A DNA stretch of 64,000 nt from Pseudomonadota bacterium (GTDB taxonomy: Bacteria > Campylobacterota > Campylobacteria > Campylobacterales > Sulfurospirillaceae): contig JAGDMU010000014.1 in the NCBI GenBank assembly GCA_017860615.1, forward strand, positions 1 through 64,000, given 5' to 3'. Position 1 is the stretch's first letter; the number at the start of each line of letters is the position of its first letter. The translations under genes were made by a program, and so were the position numbers. Positions 1-11,669 of the stretch are shown in pieces. The notes under the pieces were generated by a model that made no database searches, was not told the origin of the DNA, and worked only from the letters and a program-made list of their open reading frames with translations.

Positions 1-2477
<2,477 letters not shown>

Positions 2478-2478
<1 letters not shown>

Positions 2479-3893
2479 TGCTCTATTCTGAGATAAAGGA
2501 GAGAGAAAATCGATTTATAACAGCTCTTAAAATCGCTTTTCCACTCCTGCTTCTCATAGGCATTTTTTTCCACTCTTTTCAACTTTTTTCACACACCTCA
2601 ATCAACTTTTTTCTTCTCATTTTACTGATTCCCATTTACGTTTACTATACGGTTTATCTTATTTATCATGGTTTTCAAACAACCCTGATTGATCCTATTA
2701 CCAAAACATTTACCAGAGCTGAAATTATCGCTAAAATTGAGAAAATACGCGACCCAGAAAATACAACCATTATCTTTTTACATCTTCATAATTTAAGTGA
2801 TATTAATGAGCGTTATGGCATTAACAATGGTGATTTGGTACTCAGTAAATTCATTCAAAAACTTGAGTTTTTTTTACGTGAGCACCGTTTTAAAAATGTT
2901 TCAATCGGACGGTACAGTAGTGATAGTTTTTTGTTTTTCATTAAGCATCCTAGCAAAGAGCTTAAACATCTTTTGACGATTTTTACTAAAAGTGTTCAAA
3001 ATGTTGGCATTGCAAATATCGAAGTTAAAGTGGCTTTTTCACTTTTAAGTGCTGCGTACGACAATGATGCCAGTAACCTTATAGAACGACTTTTAATGTT
3101 GATTGAAGAGCAAAAAAAGAGTGAAGAGACAACCCCCAACATTAAATTGGATCAATTTAAAACCATCATTTATGAAGCAATTCATCATCGTAAACTTTTT
3201 TTTAAATACCAACCCTCTTTGTCACTCCAAGAAGAAAAGATTACGGTACTAGAGGTTTTAACGCGTATGGAGTCTCAAACATATGGATCGCTTTCTAAAC
3301 AGCAAATTCAACGTATTGTAAACCATACAGGACACGAGAGAGAGTTTGATGAAAAGGTTTTTGAACTCTTATTGGAAGAAATTTCACCTTTGATGGAAAA
3401 AGAAGTACTTTTAAGTGTTGAAATATCTCCCGTAACACTCCGAAATCTCAGTTTTAAACGTTATCTTTTAACCCTTTTTGAACAACAAAAAATTTCACCC
3501 AATCGTTTTATCTTAGAGATTGCAGAAAAAAAGAGTTATGAAAATATGCACCGTTTTAAAGAAATTATTGAAAGCTATCAAGAAGTTGGATTTAAAATAG
3601 CACTTGGCAATTTTGGAGGTAATAACTGTGGTTTTGAATACCTCAAATATTTACCGATTGATTTAGTAAAATTTGATATTGAATTTACTAAAAAAATTGA
3701 TGATTCAAAGTATCAACACCTTCTTGAACATTACATCGAACTTATCCAAATGCTTCATATTCAAAGTATGGTAAAATTCGTAGATAAAGAGGCTCTTTTA
3801 CATAAAATAAAAGAGTTTAAACCTGATTTTATACAAGGGTTTTGCATTTCAAAACCTAAAAATTTAGAACATATAATAGGAGAAATTAAATGA
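2478..3893 (+). CDS. Membrane-anchored degenerate GGDEF-EAL protein
   Basis: 471 residues. Two hydrophobic helices lie at about 17-65, then a GGDEF-fold region whose signature is replaced by GRYSSDSF, then an EAL-fold region. In the EAL part the key motifs are eroded: EVLTR in place of E-(A/V)-L-x-R, and GNFGGNNCGFEYL in place of DDFGTGYSS, although VKFD and QGFCISKP survive. It therefore probably neither makes nor hydrolyses cyclic di-GMP and more likely acts as a binding or scaffold protein at the inner membrane. It overlaps gyrB by one base and queF by four (ATGA), which suggests one transcript. The function is inferred from fold only. Confidence 0.75.
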
Positions 3894-4285
3894 AATACGG
3901 TGAACAAATTATTAAAGAATTTGATGTTGAAAAAGATTTGGAAATTTGGCCAAATCAGCATAAAAAAAATTACGTGATTAAACTGACATTGCCAGAATTT
4001 TGTTGTCTTTGCCCACGCAGTGGCTATCCTGATTTTGCAACAATTTATATTGATTATATTCCTAATGAACTGGTTGTGGAACTTAAAGCGATCAAACTTT
4101 ACATCAATAGCTTCATGAACCGTAATATCAGCCATGAAAATTCAGCGAATGAAATTTACGATCTTTTAGATTCTAAACTCAAGCCAAAATGGCTTAAAGT
4201 CGTAGCCGATTTTAATCCAAGAGGTAACGTACACACGGTGATTGAAATCGACTCTAAAACTGTTCGAAATGAGAGTCCATGTTAA
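3890..4285 (+). CDS. queF: NADPH-dependent preQ0 reductase
   Basis: Reduces 7-cyano-7-deazaguanine (preQ0) to preQ1 in queuosine biosynthesis, in the cytosol. 131 residues, the short unimodular type. The nucleophilic cysteine is Cys41 in CCLCPRSGYPDFA, with the family aspartate Asp48 in PDF. The QueF signature ELKAIKLYINSF is followed by a His-Glu (SHEN). The start overlaps the previous stop (ATGA) and its own end overlaps the next gene by seven bases, so it sits inside a compact operon. Confidence 0.95.
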   Translation: MKYGEQIIKEFDVEKDLEIWPNQHKKNYVIKLTLPEFCCLCPRSGYPDFATIYIDYIPNELVVELKAIKLYINSFMNRNISHENSANEIYDLLDSKLKPKWLKVVADFNPRGNVHTVIEIDSKTVRNESPC

Positions 4286-5490
4286 ACCCTAAACTTGTAG
4301 AGCAGTTCTTTGGGGCTGCTTCCATTCAGCGCTGGAATGATTATCCACGTATGGTAGAGTTGGTGGAGCTTGATAAACAAGCACATAAGTTTATCATCGC
4401 CTATTTTATTGCCAAAATGGAACCCAAAGAGAGCATTGATATGCGCTCTTTAATCGAAGCGGGTATTTTTGAATTTTTACGTCGCGTGGTTGTTACCGAC
4501 ATTCGCCCCGATGTCTTTCGTAAAGCACTTCAAAAAAAAGAGAAAGAAATCAATACATGGGTTTTAGAACAACTCTATGATTCTCTCAGTGACATCGAAG
4601 ATGGGGCTTTCTATGAGCGTTTTAAAACCTATCTGAGCGATAGTTCTATGTACAAAAAAGAGCGTTTTATCCTTAAAGCCGCTTCGTACATGGCAACACG
4701 CTGGGAATTTTCCATTGTCTATCAAACCAGTCAATTTCTCAACAATATTGATCGTGTAAAAGATGCTGTTGAAGAGGAAATTGAAGATTATTACGAACTT
4801 ATCAGTGTTCGAAAAATGGCAATGAATAAAAAAATCTCTAAAATTGTTGATTTAAGCGGACGACTTCGTTTTCAAAAACGTTGGGCACAAACGCCACGTA
4901 TCCCAGAAACGTCAGTATTGGGGCATATGTTGATAGTGGCTATTTTAGGGTATTTCTACTCGCTCTCTGCCAAAGCGTGTGACCAGCGTCTTGTCAATAA
5001 CTTTTTTTGCGCCCTTTTTCATGATTTTCCTGAAGCGCTTACGCGTGACATTATTTCTCCTGTTAAGTATTCTGTCAGCGGATTGGATGATATTATCAGT
5101 GAGTTTGAGATCAAAATGATTGAAGAAGAGATACTCCCATACCTTCCAGAGGGACTTATCAAAGAGTTTAAATACCTTCTTGGACTTTATGGCGACAATC
5201 AAAAAGATGAGTTTATGAACCGCATTAATGAGCATGAAATTCAAATGGTTGAGGATGTCTCGGCTTACAATGAAGAAAAATACAATGCCATTGATGGAAA
5301 AGCACTGAAAAATTGCGATAATCTAGCGGCATTTATTGAAGCAACACTTTCGATATCACATGGTGTGAAGTCTAAAGAGCTTATCCAAGGCAAAGAGCAC
5401 ATTCGTGGCAAGTTGAAAGAAAAAGGGAAAATAGGAAATGCTGATTTTTATAAATTGGCGTTGGATATTGAGAAGTATTTGGGAGTTTAG
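4279..5490 (+). CDS. HD-domain phosphohydrolase, YfbR-like
   Basis: 403 residues. The carboxy half has an HD metal-dependent phosphohydrolase domain close to the 5'-deoxynucleotidase YfbR: VLGHMLIVAIL supplies the first histidine, FHDFPEALTRDIISPVKY the HD pair and the following conserved loop. The amino 200 residues are not in YfbR and I do not recognise them. A dNMP or nucleotide phosphatase role is likely but the substrate is not shown by the sequence. It overlaps queF by seven bases and is the last gene of the run; the SRP RNA gene on the other strand ends ten bases past its stop. Confidence 0.8.
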   Translation: MLNPKLVEQFFGAASIQRWNDYPRMVELVELDKQAHKFIIAYFIAKMEPKESIDMRSLIEAGIFEFLRRVVVTDIRPDVFRKALQKKEKEINTWVLEQLYDSLSDIEDGAFYERFKTYLSDSSMYKKERFILKAASYMATRWEFSIVYQTSQFLNNIDRVKDAVEEEIEDYYELISVRKMAMNKKISKIVDLSGRLRFQKRWAQTPRIPETSVLGHMLIVAILGYFYSLSAKACDQRLVNNFFCALFHDFPEALTRDIISPVKYSVSGLDDIISEFEIKMIEEEILPYLPEGLIKEFKYLLGLYGDNQKDEFMNRINEHEIQMVEDVSAYNEEKYNAIDGKALKNCDNLAAFIEATLSISHGVKSKELIQGKEHIRGKLKEKGKIGNADFYKLALDIEKYLGV

Positions 5491-5500
5491 GGCGTAATGT

Positions 5501-5608
5501 AAAAAACCCTCTCCCAGATGACTGCGGCACACACCTAAAAAAAGCGCTCTGCTGTGTTCCCACCCTGAAGCGTTACTCTTAAAAGACATTGCACAGGTCT
5601 AGAGAGTT
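5501..5608 (-). ncRNA. ffs: Small signal recognition particle RNA (4.5S type)
   Basis: On the minus strand the apical domain reads CGCTTCAGG, then GTG-GGAA-CAC, then AGCAGAGCG: a three-base-pair stem closed by the GGAA tetraloop, flanked by the asymmetric loop (TCAGG / AGCAG) that binds the M domain of Ffh, as in E. coli 4.5S. The outer ends also pair (AACTCTCT at 5608-5601 with AGAGGGTT at 5512-5505), and a run of six T follows. Length about 104-108 nt. It partners Ffh for co-translational membrane targeting. Its 5' end lies 15 bases from the ung start on the opposite strand. Confidence 0.88.
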
Positions 5609-5622
5609 GGAAAAATGTTTTA

Positions 5623-6255
5623 TTGGATGAGTTTCAAAAGCCCTATTTTGAGAACTTAAAAAGTTTTTTAGTCGAAGAAAAAAAATCATATACGGTTTAC
5701 CCAAGCGGAGCTAATATCTTTGCAGCGTTTGATAACACGCCATTTGACAACGTTGAAGTGGTCATTTTAGGGCAAGATCCCTATCATGGAGCCAATCAAG
5801 CACACGGGCTCTCATTTTCGGTACAAGACGGCATCCAGCATCCACCATCCCTTCAAAATATCTTCAAAGAGTTACGTGAAGATCTTGGTTGTGCCATTCC
5901 TCAAAGCGGCAATTTAACGGCGTGGGCAAAACAAGGGGTATTCTTACTCAACACGGTTTTAACCGTACGAGCCAGTGAAGCCAATTCACACCGTGGGCAG
6001 GGTTGGGAAAACTTTACTGATGCCGTCATTAAGCTTTTGAGTGCTCAAAAAGAGCATTTGGTTTTCATTCTCTGGGGAAGCCCTGCGGGAGCTAAAGCAT
6101 CACTAATTGATAGTAAAAAACATCTTATTTTACGTGCTCCTCACCCTTCTCCACTCTCTTCGTATCGTGGTTTTTTTGGCTCAAAGCCTTTTTCAAAAAG
6201 CAACACATACCTTATTTCTAAAGGTAAAAAACCTATCAATTGGTGTTTGGCTTGA
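5623..6255 (+). CDS. ung: Uracil-DNA glycosylase, family 1
   Basis: Removes uracil from DNA at the first step of base excision repair. Motif 1 is VVILGQDPYHG with the catalytic Asp, motif 2 is ILRAPHPSPLSSYRGF with the catalytic His, and LVFILWGSPAG lies between. The only usual start is TTG at 5623, giving 210 residues that begin at DEFQKPYF. In-frame codons just upstream read SWKNVLL, which matches the conserved amino terminus of this family (W-K-x-x-L before the E-F), but no ATG, GTG or TTG is available back to the stop at 5566. So the start is uncertain, and the frame runs into the SRP RNA gene. mutY follows with a four-base overlap. Confidence 0.93.
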   Translation: MDEFQKPYFENLKSFLVEEKKSYTVYPSGANIFAAFDNTPFDNVEVVILGQDPYHGANQAHGLSFSVQDGIQHPPSLQNIFKELREDLGCAIPQSGNLTAWAKQGVFLLNTVLTVRASEANSHRGQGWENFTDAVIKLLSAQKEHLVFILWGSPAGAKASLIDSKKHLILRAPHPSPLSSYRGFFGSKPFSKSNTYLISKGKKPINWCLA

Positions 6256-7214
6256 ATGTAAAAGAGGCTATTTATGAATGGTATCAAAAGCATGGAAGGC
6301 ATGATCTTCCGTGGCGCCAAACAAACGATGCGTACAAAATTTACCTCAGCGAAATTATGCTTCAACAAACACAAGTCAAAACCGTGTTGGAGCGGTTTTA
6401 TTTTCCTTTTTTAGAGCGTTTCCCAACCCTAAATAGTGTGGCAGAGGCTCCCCTTGATGATGTTTTAAAGATGTGGGAAGGTCTTGGCTACTATACCAGA
6501 GCAAAGAACCTTCATCATACTGCCATAACATGTAACGGTGTTTTACCGTATAATCCTGAAGAATTAGGTGGTCTTAAAGGTATTGGAAAAAGCACGGCAC
6601 ATGCCATCTGTTCATTTGCATACCATCAAGCACTGCCAATACTGGATGCCAATGTCAAGCGTGTTTTGTGCCGATACTTTGCACTAAGCGTAAAGGACGA
6701 AAAAGTACTTTGGGAAAAAGCGTGGAAGCTTTTGCATGTACACTATCCGTATGAGCACAATCAAGCTATGATGGACATCGGTGCGATGATCTGTACACCG
6801 AAAAATCCCAACTGTTTAGCGTGTCCACTCAGTTTTTCTTGTAAAGGTAAAGAGAAACCTGAAGGTTACCCCTTGGCAATTAAAAAAGCTAAAGTACCGA
6901 CCAAAAAACGGTTTGCTTTGGTCATTGTAAAAGAGGGAAAATTAGGACTTATTCAACGTAATGAGCGGTTATTGCATGGGCTTTGGGGCTTTATACAAGT
7001 TGATGTATACCCAAGTAATGCCAAGAGCTTAGGAAGTGTCTCTCACACGTACAGCCATTTTAAACTGCAACTAGAAGCCATGCAATGTGAGTCTTTAGAA
7101 AAAGTAGATGGCTATTTTACGAACGAAGAGATCGCCAAACTAGCCCTTTCTACGGTCGATAAAAAGATTTTAGCTCTGCCTGCCATGATGGGGAATATAC
7201 CCCCTACTTCCTAA
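6252..7214 (+). CDS. mutY: A/G-specific adenine glycosylase
   Basis: Removes adenine mispaired with 8-oxoguanine. Shows LSEIMLQQTQV with the catalytic Glu, the helix-hairpin-helix GGLKGIGKSTAHAI followed by DANVKRVLCR with the catalytic Asp, and the iron-sulphur ligands C-x6-C-x2-C-x5-C near residue 195. The carboxy part is the NUDIX-like 8-oxoG recognition domain (HGLWGF, HTYSHFKL). I chose TTG at 6252 because it overlaps the ung stop (TTGA); in-frame TTG 6240 and GTG 6243 are alternatives. Co-transcription with ung makes a base-repair pair. The 3' end overlaps the convergent MFS gene by 45 bases. Confidence 0.93.
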   Translation: MNVKEAIYEWYQKHGRHDLPWRQTNDAYKIYLSEIMLQQTQVKTVLERFYFPFLERFPTLNSVAEAPLDDVLKMWEGLGYYTRAKNLHHTAITCNGVLPYNPEELGGLKGIGKSTAHAICSFAYHQALPILDANVKRVLCRYFALSVKDEKVLWEKAWKLLHVHYPYEHNQAMMDIGAMICTPKNPNCLACPLSFSCKGKEKPEGYPLAIKKAKVPTKKRFALVIVKEGKLGLIQRNERLLHGLWGFIQVDVYPSNAKSLGSVSHTYSHFKLQLEAMQCESLEKVDGYFTNEEIAKLALSTVDKKILALPAMMGNIPPTS

Positions 7215-8354
7215 CATTAAAAGTGTTGTTCCACAGAGACTTACCATCATCATTACGCCTGTAATGGGGAAAAGTGTGCCATCGTGCATAGAACTGGCAA
7301 TAAAACCCATGAGTGCACCCACACTGTACTGCAAAACACCAATGATGGCATTGGCAGAAGCGCTGATGGTTGGGAAAAATTCCAGTGTTAAAGAAATCGA
7401 GTTAGAAAAGATAAACCCTAGCGTTCCGACATAGAGTCCGATAAGTGGGAAAAGCAGATAAAGACTCTCATTTCGAAACACAAATAACAAGATTCCTAAA
7501 ACCGCTTGTACGGACATTCCAAAACGAAGTAAGCTCAGAGGCTCTATTCGTTTTACAAGCCATGCGTTAAGTCGTCCAAAAATCATGATCATTAAAACAT
7601 TTGCTCCAAAAAAGAGCGCAAACTTGCTAGGGCTTATGTGGAAATGTTCCATGTAAATAAACGATGAAGAGGTGATGAACGTGTACATTCCAGAGCTAGA
7701 AAGTATTTGCGATATGATAAAAATCATCGCAAGCTTATGACTTAGAACGATTTTATAGTTTTGAATAGGCGTGATTTTAGTGCGCTTTTGTTTTACAGAG
7801 GGAAAGCGAAAGAGATAATAACCCAATGCAAAAAGCGTGTAAAGTGCTAAGAGTACAAAAATAATTTCCCACTCAAAAAAATGAAGGACTAAAGAGCCAA
7901 GGGAAGGAGCAAGCAGTGGTGCCATAAGCATCACCATACCGATAAGTGAAAAAATACGCGCACTTTCTTTACCATCAAACATATCGCGAACTGTTGCCGA
8001 TACATTAACCGTAGCGATACCACCGCCAAAAGACTGAAGGGCACGAAGTATCCAGAATGTTTCAATTTGAGGGGTAATGGAGAGCATAAAACTGCTCAAC
8101 CCAAAAACAATAAGCCCAATGATGACCATAGGACGTCTGCCATAGGCATCGGAGATGGGACCACCAAAAAGTTGCCCCATTGCCATACCAAAAAAGTAGA
8201 GGCTGAGGCTAAATTCTACGTTGGGAATGCTGGTATGCAGATCTGTTGCAATAGCTGGAAATGAGGGAAGATACATATCAATCGCCAAAGGGGTAACCGC
8301 TGAGAGAGCTGCAAGGGTTAAAACGATTTGGCGTTCTGTAAGTGAGTGGGACAT
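7170..8354 (-). CDS. MFS drug exporter, Bcr/CflA family
   Basis: Twelve-helix major facilitator with the motif-A loop GGPISDAYGRRPM between helices 2 and 3, and the Bcr/CflA-type amino end (LAALSAVTPLAIDMYLPSF). Family members export bicyclomycin, chloramphenicol, sulphonamides or cysteine; the substrate here cannot be told. The start is placed at the internal ATG (MSHSLTERQ) behind AAAGAGA, giving 394 residues; the frame is open 57 codons further upstream but that stretch is not membrane-protein-like. It runs convergent to mutY. Confidence 0.85.
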   Translation of the reverse strand: MSHSLTERQIVLTLAALSAVTPLAIDMYLPSFPAIATDLHTSIPNVEFSLSLYFFGMAMGQLFGGPISDAYGRRPMVIIGLIVFGLSSFMLSITPQIETFWILRALQSFGGGIATVNVSATVRDMFDGKESARIFSLIGMVMLMAPLLAPSLGSLVLHFFEWEIIFVLLALYTLFALGYYLFRFPSVKQKRTKITPIQNYKIVLSHKLAMIFIISQILSSSGMYTFITSSSFIYMEHFHISPSKFALFFGANVLMIMIFGRLNAWLVKRIEPLSLLRFGMSVQAVLGILLFVFRNESLYLLFPLIGLYVGTLGFIFSNSISLTLEFFPTISASANAIIGVLQYSVGALMGFIASSMHDGTLFPITGVMMMVSLCGTTLLMLGSRGYIPHHGRQS

Positions 8355-8506
8355 AAATTTCTCTTTAATGTAGTGTGCTGAAATTATAGAGTAAAAGTTT
8401 AAATCCTCTGTTAATAGCAGAATGAAACACGCAGTAGATTCGCTTTTTAAATACATAGTTATTAATATATGTTTAAGTTTACTCAAAATAGAATGATTAA
8501 TATTTA

Positions 8507-8529
8507 ATATGTTATCACATATCACATAT
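8507..8529. promoter_or_regulatory. Operator copy 1 upstream of ttdT
   Basis: A 23-bp site that matches at 20 of 23 positions the perfect palindrome upstream of ttdA (10108-10130). It begins ATATGTTATC and ends with the intact half TATCACATAT. It lies 60 bases before the ttdT start. The same sequence at both tartrate promoters suggests one regulator, most simply the GntR protein encoded next to ttdB. The half-site TGTGA/TCACA also resembles a CRP site, but with a 7-base rather than 6-base spacer. Confidence 0.6.
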
Positions 8530-8588
8530 TTTATGGAAAAATGAGGAAAGTAATGTGTTGAAATAAATTTTTTAAAGGGAGGTTTTGG

Positions 8589-9998
8589 ATGTCAAAGCAA
8601 ACTATTGGGATGATTGTTCCCATTGCTGTGCTTTTCGTTTTATGGTTTTTGCCCGCTCCTCAAGGATTAACAATTGAAGGGTGGCACTTTTTAGCTGTCT
8701 TTCTAGCGGTTATCATTGGCCTTGTGATTGAACCTGTTCCCGCAGCACTCGTTGGTTTAGTAGGTGTTAGTGTTGTTGCTTTGATAGGATTGGCGGGTAA
8801 GACGCCAGCAGCCAATGTGAAATGGGCACTCTCTGGCTTTTCAAACTCCATTATATGGCTGATTTTTGCAGCGTTTATGTTTGCGATGGGGTATCAAAAA
8901 ACGGGTCTTGGTAAGCGCATCTCTTTGGTGATGATTAAGTACATGGGTAAAAGTTCACTGGGACTTGGGTACGCTGTTGCTTTTGCAGATTTGGTATTAG
9001 CTCCTTTTATGCCCTCCAATACAGCGCGTGGTGGTGGAACGATTTATCCTATTGCGATCAATATCCCTATTATTTTTAATTCTACTCCTGAACATGAACC
9101 TCGTAAAATGGGAGCTTACATCACATGGATTGCTATGACAGCAACCTGTGTTACCAGTTCAATGTTCTTAACAGCCCTTGCTCCAAACCTTTTAGCTGTG
9201 GATTTAATTGCAAAGGGTGCAAACATAACCATTGAATGGGGTGCTTGGGCCAAAATCATGGTCCCTTTGATGTTGCCACTCTTTTTAATCACGCCACTTT
9301 TGGTTTATTGGATCTATCCACCAACTCAAAAAACCTCCCCTGAAGCACCTGCTTGGGCAAAAGAAGAGCTTAAAAGAATGGGAAAAATCAGTTTAAAAGA
9401 GATTTTGATGGCATCGTTTGCAGGACTTGCATTGATTCTTTGGATTTTTGGTAAAGAGCTCAAAGTCGATGCAACGATGGCAGCGATCTCAATTGTTGCA
9501 GCAATGGTATTAACACGTGTTATTACATGGGATGATGTTATTGGTAATAAGCCAGCATGGAATATTTTTGTGTGGTTTGCAACACTCGTAGCACTTGCTT
9601 CTGGGCTTAATGATGTGGGTGTTCTAAAATGGATAGGAAAAGGGACTGAAGTTTATCTCTCAGGGCTTACACCTACAATGTTAATGATTTCGATGATAGT
9701 CTTTTTCTTTGTCTTGCATTACTTTTTTGCAAGCCTAACAGCGCATACAACAGCTTTATTACCCATTTTTATTGTTATTGCTGCAAAACTCATCGCTCCT
9801 GATCAGTTGATGACATTTATGATTTTACTTACCAGTACCATAGGGCTTATGGGTATTATTACACCCTATGGAACGGGACCTTCACCTATTTGGTATGGTG
9901 CTGGGTATATTTCGCAGGGAAAATGGTGGGCATTAGGAGCTATTTTTGCTCTTATTTTTATGTCAGTGCTTTTATTGGGTGTGTTTATTTTTCTTTAA
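8589..9998 (+). CDS. ttdT: DASS-family dicarboxylate transporter, TtdT-like
   Basis: 469 residues, about 12 membrane helices, divalent anion:Na+ symporter (SLC13/CitT/TtdT) family. Conserved family elements include ALSGFSNSIIWLIFAAFMF, the substrate-loop APFMPSNTARGGGTIYPI (SNT) and the second-repeat ITPYGTGPSPIWYGAGY. The close resemblance to E. coli TtdT, which exchanges tartrate for succinate, and the adjacent ttdAB make tartrate the best guess; other C4 dicarboxylates are possible. A strong AAAGGGAGG precedes the ATG. Ends before a stem-loop terminator, so ttdAB have their own promoter. Confidence 0.87.
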   Translation: MSKQTIGMIVPIAVLFVLWFLPAPQGLTIEGWHFLAVFLAVIIGLVIEPVPAALVGLVGVSVVALIGLAGKTPAANVKWALSGFSNSIIWLIFAAFMFAMGYQKTGLGKRISLVMIKYMGKSSLGLGYAVAFADLVLAPFMPSNTARGGGTIYPIAINIPIIFNSTPEHEPRKMGAYITWIAMTATCVTSSMFLTALAPNLLAVDLIAKGANITIEWGAWAKIMVPLMLPLFLITPLLVYWIYPPTQKTSPEAPAWAKEELKRMGKISLKEILMASFAGLALILWIFGKELKVDATMAAISIVAAMVLTRVITWDDVIGNKPAWNIFVWFATLVALASGLNDVGVLKWIGKGTEVYLSGLTPTMLMISMIVFFFVLHYFFASLTAHTTALLPIFIVIAAKLIAPDQLMTFMILLTSTIGLMGIITPYGTGPSPIWYGAGYISQGKWWALGAIFALIFMSVLLLGVFIFL

Positions 9999-10008
9999 AA
10001 TGCGTTTT

Positions 10009-10042
10009 ATCCTTGCATGGTATTTTCCATGTAAGGATTTTC
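10009..10042 (+). terminator. Intrinsic terminator after ttdT
   Basis: A 12-bp stem with one mismatch (ATCCTTGCATGG / CCATGTAAGGAT) around a six-base loop, followed by TTTTCT. It separates ttdT from ttdAB. Confidence 0.7.
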
Positions 10043-10107
10043 TAGTAAATTGAGTTTTGCAAGAAGTGGTTTTTCAAGAGATGTGAACATTAAAATGTTT
10101 AAATAAT

Positions 10108-10130
10108 ATATGTGATAAAATATCACATAT
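10108..10130. promoter_or_regulatory. Operator copy 2 upstream of ttdAB
   Basis: A perfect palindrome: ATATGTGATA, a three-base AAA spacer, then TATCACATAT. It ends 20 bases before the ttdA ATG and just upstream of the AAGGAGAG ribosome site, a position suited to blocking or positioning RNA polymerase. A 20/23 copy precedes ttdT. Confidence 0.65.
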
Positions 10131-10150
10131 TACAAAAATAAGGAGAGTAG

Positions 10151-11050
10151 ATGGCGACTCTAAATGATGCCCAAAAAATGGTTGATGTTTTGGGAAAGTT
10201 TATCGATATTGTTTCCAAAGAGCTACCCGATGATGTAATGGCAAAACTGAGTGAACTCCGAGTGCAAGAAGCAAACCCTTTGGCAAAAACGATTTACGAT
10301 GTTATGTTTGACAATCTCGATAAAGCTAAAAAGTTGAACCGTCCAGCATGTCAAGATACAGGCGTGATTCAATTTTTTGTAAGAGCAGGTGCAAAGTTCC
10401 CTTTATTGGGCGATCTTCGTAGAATTTTACGTGAAGCGACCATTTCTGCAACCAAAAGCGCACCATTGCGTCTTAATGCTGTTGAAGTATTTGATGAAGT
10501 CAATACAGGTACCAATGTGGGAACCAACGTCCCGTTTATCGAGTGGGAAATTGTGGATGATAGCTCAAACATCGAAATAGAAGTCTATCAAGCGGGTGGT
10601 GGATGTTCTCTGCCTGGAAGAAGCATCGTTTTACCACCACTTGCTGGGTATGAGGGCGCGATGAAGTTTGTTTTTGACACGATTGTTGATTGGGGTATTA
10701 ATGCGTGCCCTCCTTTGGTGGTAGGTGTGGGAATTGGAACGTGTTCTAACTCCGCGGCGCTTCTTTCAAAAAAAGCCATGTTACGTCCTGTAGGAACCTC
10801 TCATCCTCATCCCAAAGCGGCAGAGATGGAAAAAACCATTGAAGAGGGACTCAATGCTATTGGTCTTGGACCTCAGGGCATTTCAGGAAAAAACAGTGTT
10901 ATGGCTGTTCATGTTGAAGGTATGGCACATCACCCTTCTGTTTTGGGCGTGGGAGTCACGGTGGGATGTTGGGCGAACCGACACGGTGTGATCCGTTTTG
11001 ATGAACATTTGAACTATGAAATTATTTCCCACAAAGGAGTGAAACTATGA
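10151..11050 (+). CDS. ttdA: L(+)-tartrate dehydratase alpha subunit
   Basis: Class I fumarase-type iron-sulphur hydro-lyase, large subunit, 299 residues. Follows E. coli TtdA almost throughout: LNRPACQDTG with the first cluster Cys, EVFDEVNTG, GGGCSLPGRS with the second Cys, and GVTVGCWANRHG with the third. With TtdB it dehydrates L-tartrate to oxaloacetate; a fumarase activity for the same fold cannot be ruled out from sequence. Starts behind AAGGAGAG and overlaps ttdB by four bases (ATGA). The transporter, the operators and the regulator around it support tartrate use. Confidence 0.87.
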   Translation: MATLNDAQKMVDVLGKFIDIVSKELPDDVMAKLSELRVQEANPLAKTIYDVMFDNLDKAKKLNRPACQDTGVIQFFVRAGAKFPLLGDLRRILREATISATKSAPLRLNAVEVFDEVNTGTNVGTNVPFIEWEIVDDSSNIEIEVYQAGGGCSLPGRSIVLPPLAGYEGAMKFVFDTIVDWGINACPPLVVGVGIGTCSNSAALLSKKAMLRPVGTSHPHPKAAEMEKTIEEGLNAIGLGPQGISGKNSVMAVHVEGMAHHPSVLGVGVTVGCWANRHGVIRFDEHLNYEIISHKGVKL

Positions 11051-11661
11051 AAAAAATTTTGACAACTCCCATCCAAGATGAAGATATTAAATCACTCAAA
11101 GTTGGAGATATAGTCTATTTGAGTGGTACACTCGTAACATGCCGTGATGAAGGGCATCGCAGAGTCATAGCAGAAAATACTATGCCAAAATTGCCGATGG
11201 ATCGCATCGCTATTTTTCATGCAGGACCTATTGTGAAAGATGTAGAAGGTGGTTGGGAGATGGTTTCCATTGGACCAACTACCAGTATGCGTATGGAGCG
11301 GTATGAAAAAGAGTTTTTAGCCAAAACGGGTGTAAAACTGGTTATTGGTAAAGGAGGCATGGGTGCAAAAACAGCGGAAGGATGCAAAGAAAGCATAGCG
11401 GTTCATGCCGTTTTCCCTGGGGGTTGTGGTGTTGTTGCCGCAGAGCAAGTGGAAAAAATAGAGGGAAAAGAGTGGCCAGAGTTTGGGATGCCAGAAGCAT
11501 TTTGGGTACTTAAAGTTAAAGAATTTGGACCGCTTATTATCTCGATTGACACTGAGGGGAATAACCTTTTTGAAACCAATAAAGTGACATTTCACGAGCG
11601 AAAAGAAGAAGCGCTTGCTAAAACTTCAAAGCATATTGTTTCAATGATCGCGAAGAGTTAA
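11047..11661 (+). CDS. ttdB: L(+)-tartrate dehydratase beta subunit
   Basis: 204 residues, closely like E. coli TtdB: MKKILTTPI at the start, VGDIVYLSGTLVTCRDEGHRR, AIFHAGPIV, GPTTSMRM, GVKLVIGKGGMG and VKEFGPLIISIDTEGNNL. This subunit completes the active site over the alpha-subunit cluster. The AAAGGAG ribosome site lies inside the end of ttdA. A hairpin terminator follows. Confidence 0.88.
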   Translation: MKKILTTPIQDEDIKSLKVGDIVYLSGTLVTCRDEGHRRVIAENTMPKLPMDRIAIFHAGPIVKDVEGGWEMVSIGPTTSMRMERYEKEFLAKTGVKLVIGKGGMGAKTAEGCKESIAVHAVFPGGCGVVAAEQVEKIEGKEWPEFGMPEAFWVLKVKEFGPLIISIDTEGNNLFETNKVTFHERKEEALAKTSKHIVSMIAKS

Positions 11662-11669
11662 AAAGAGAA

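Noticed and set aside
5356-5589. Minus-strand protein overlapping the SRP RNA region
   Set aside because: The frame is a shadow of the HD gene and of the SRP RNA; no ribosome site and no family features.
8355-8525. Longer amino terminus of the MFS exporter
   Set aside because: The extra 57 codons have no ribosome site and do not look like the family; the ATG at 8354 has a good one.
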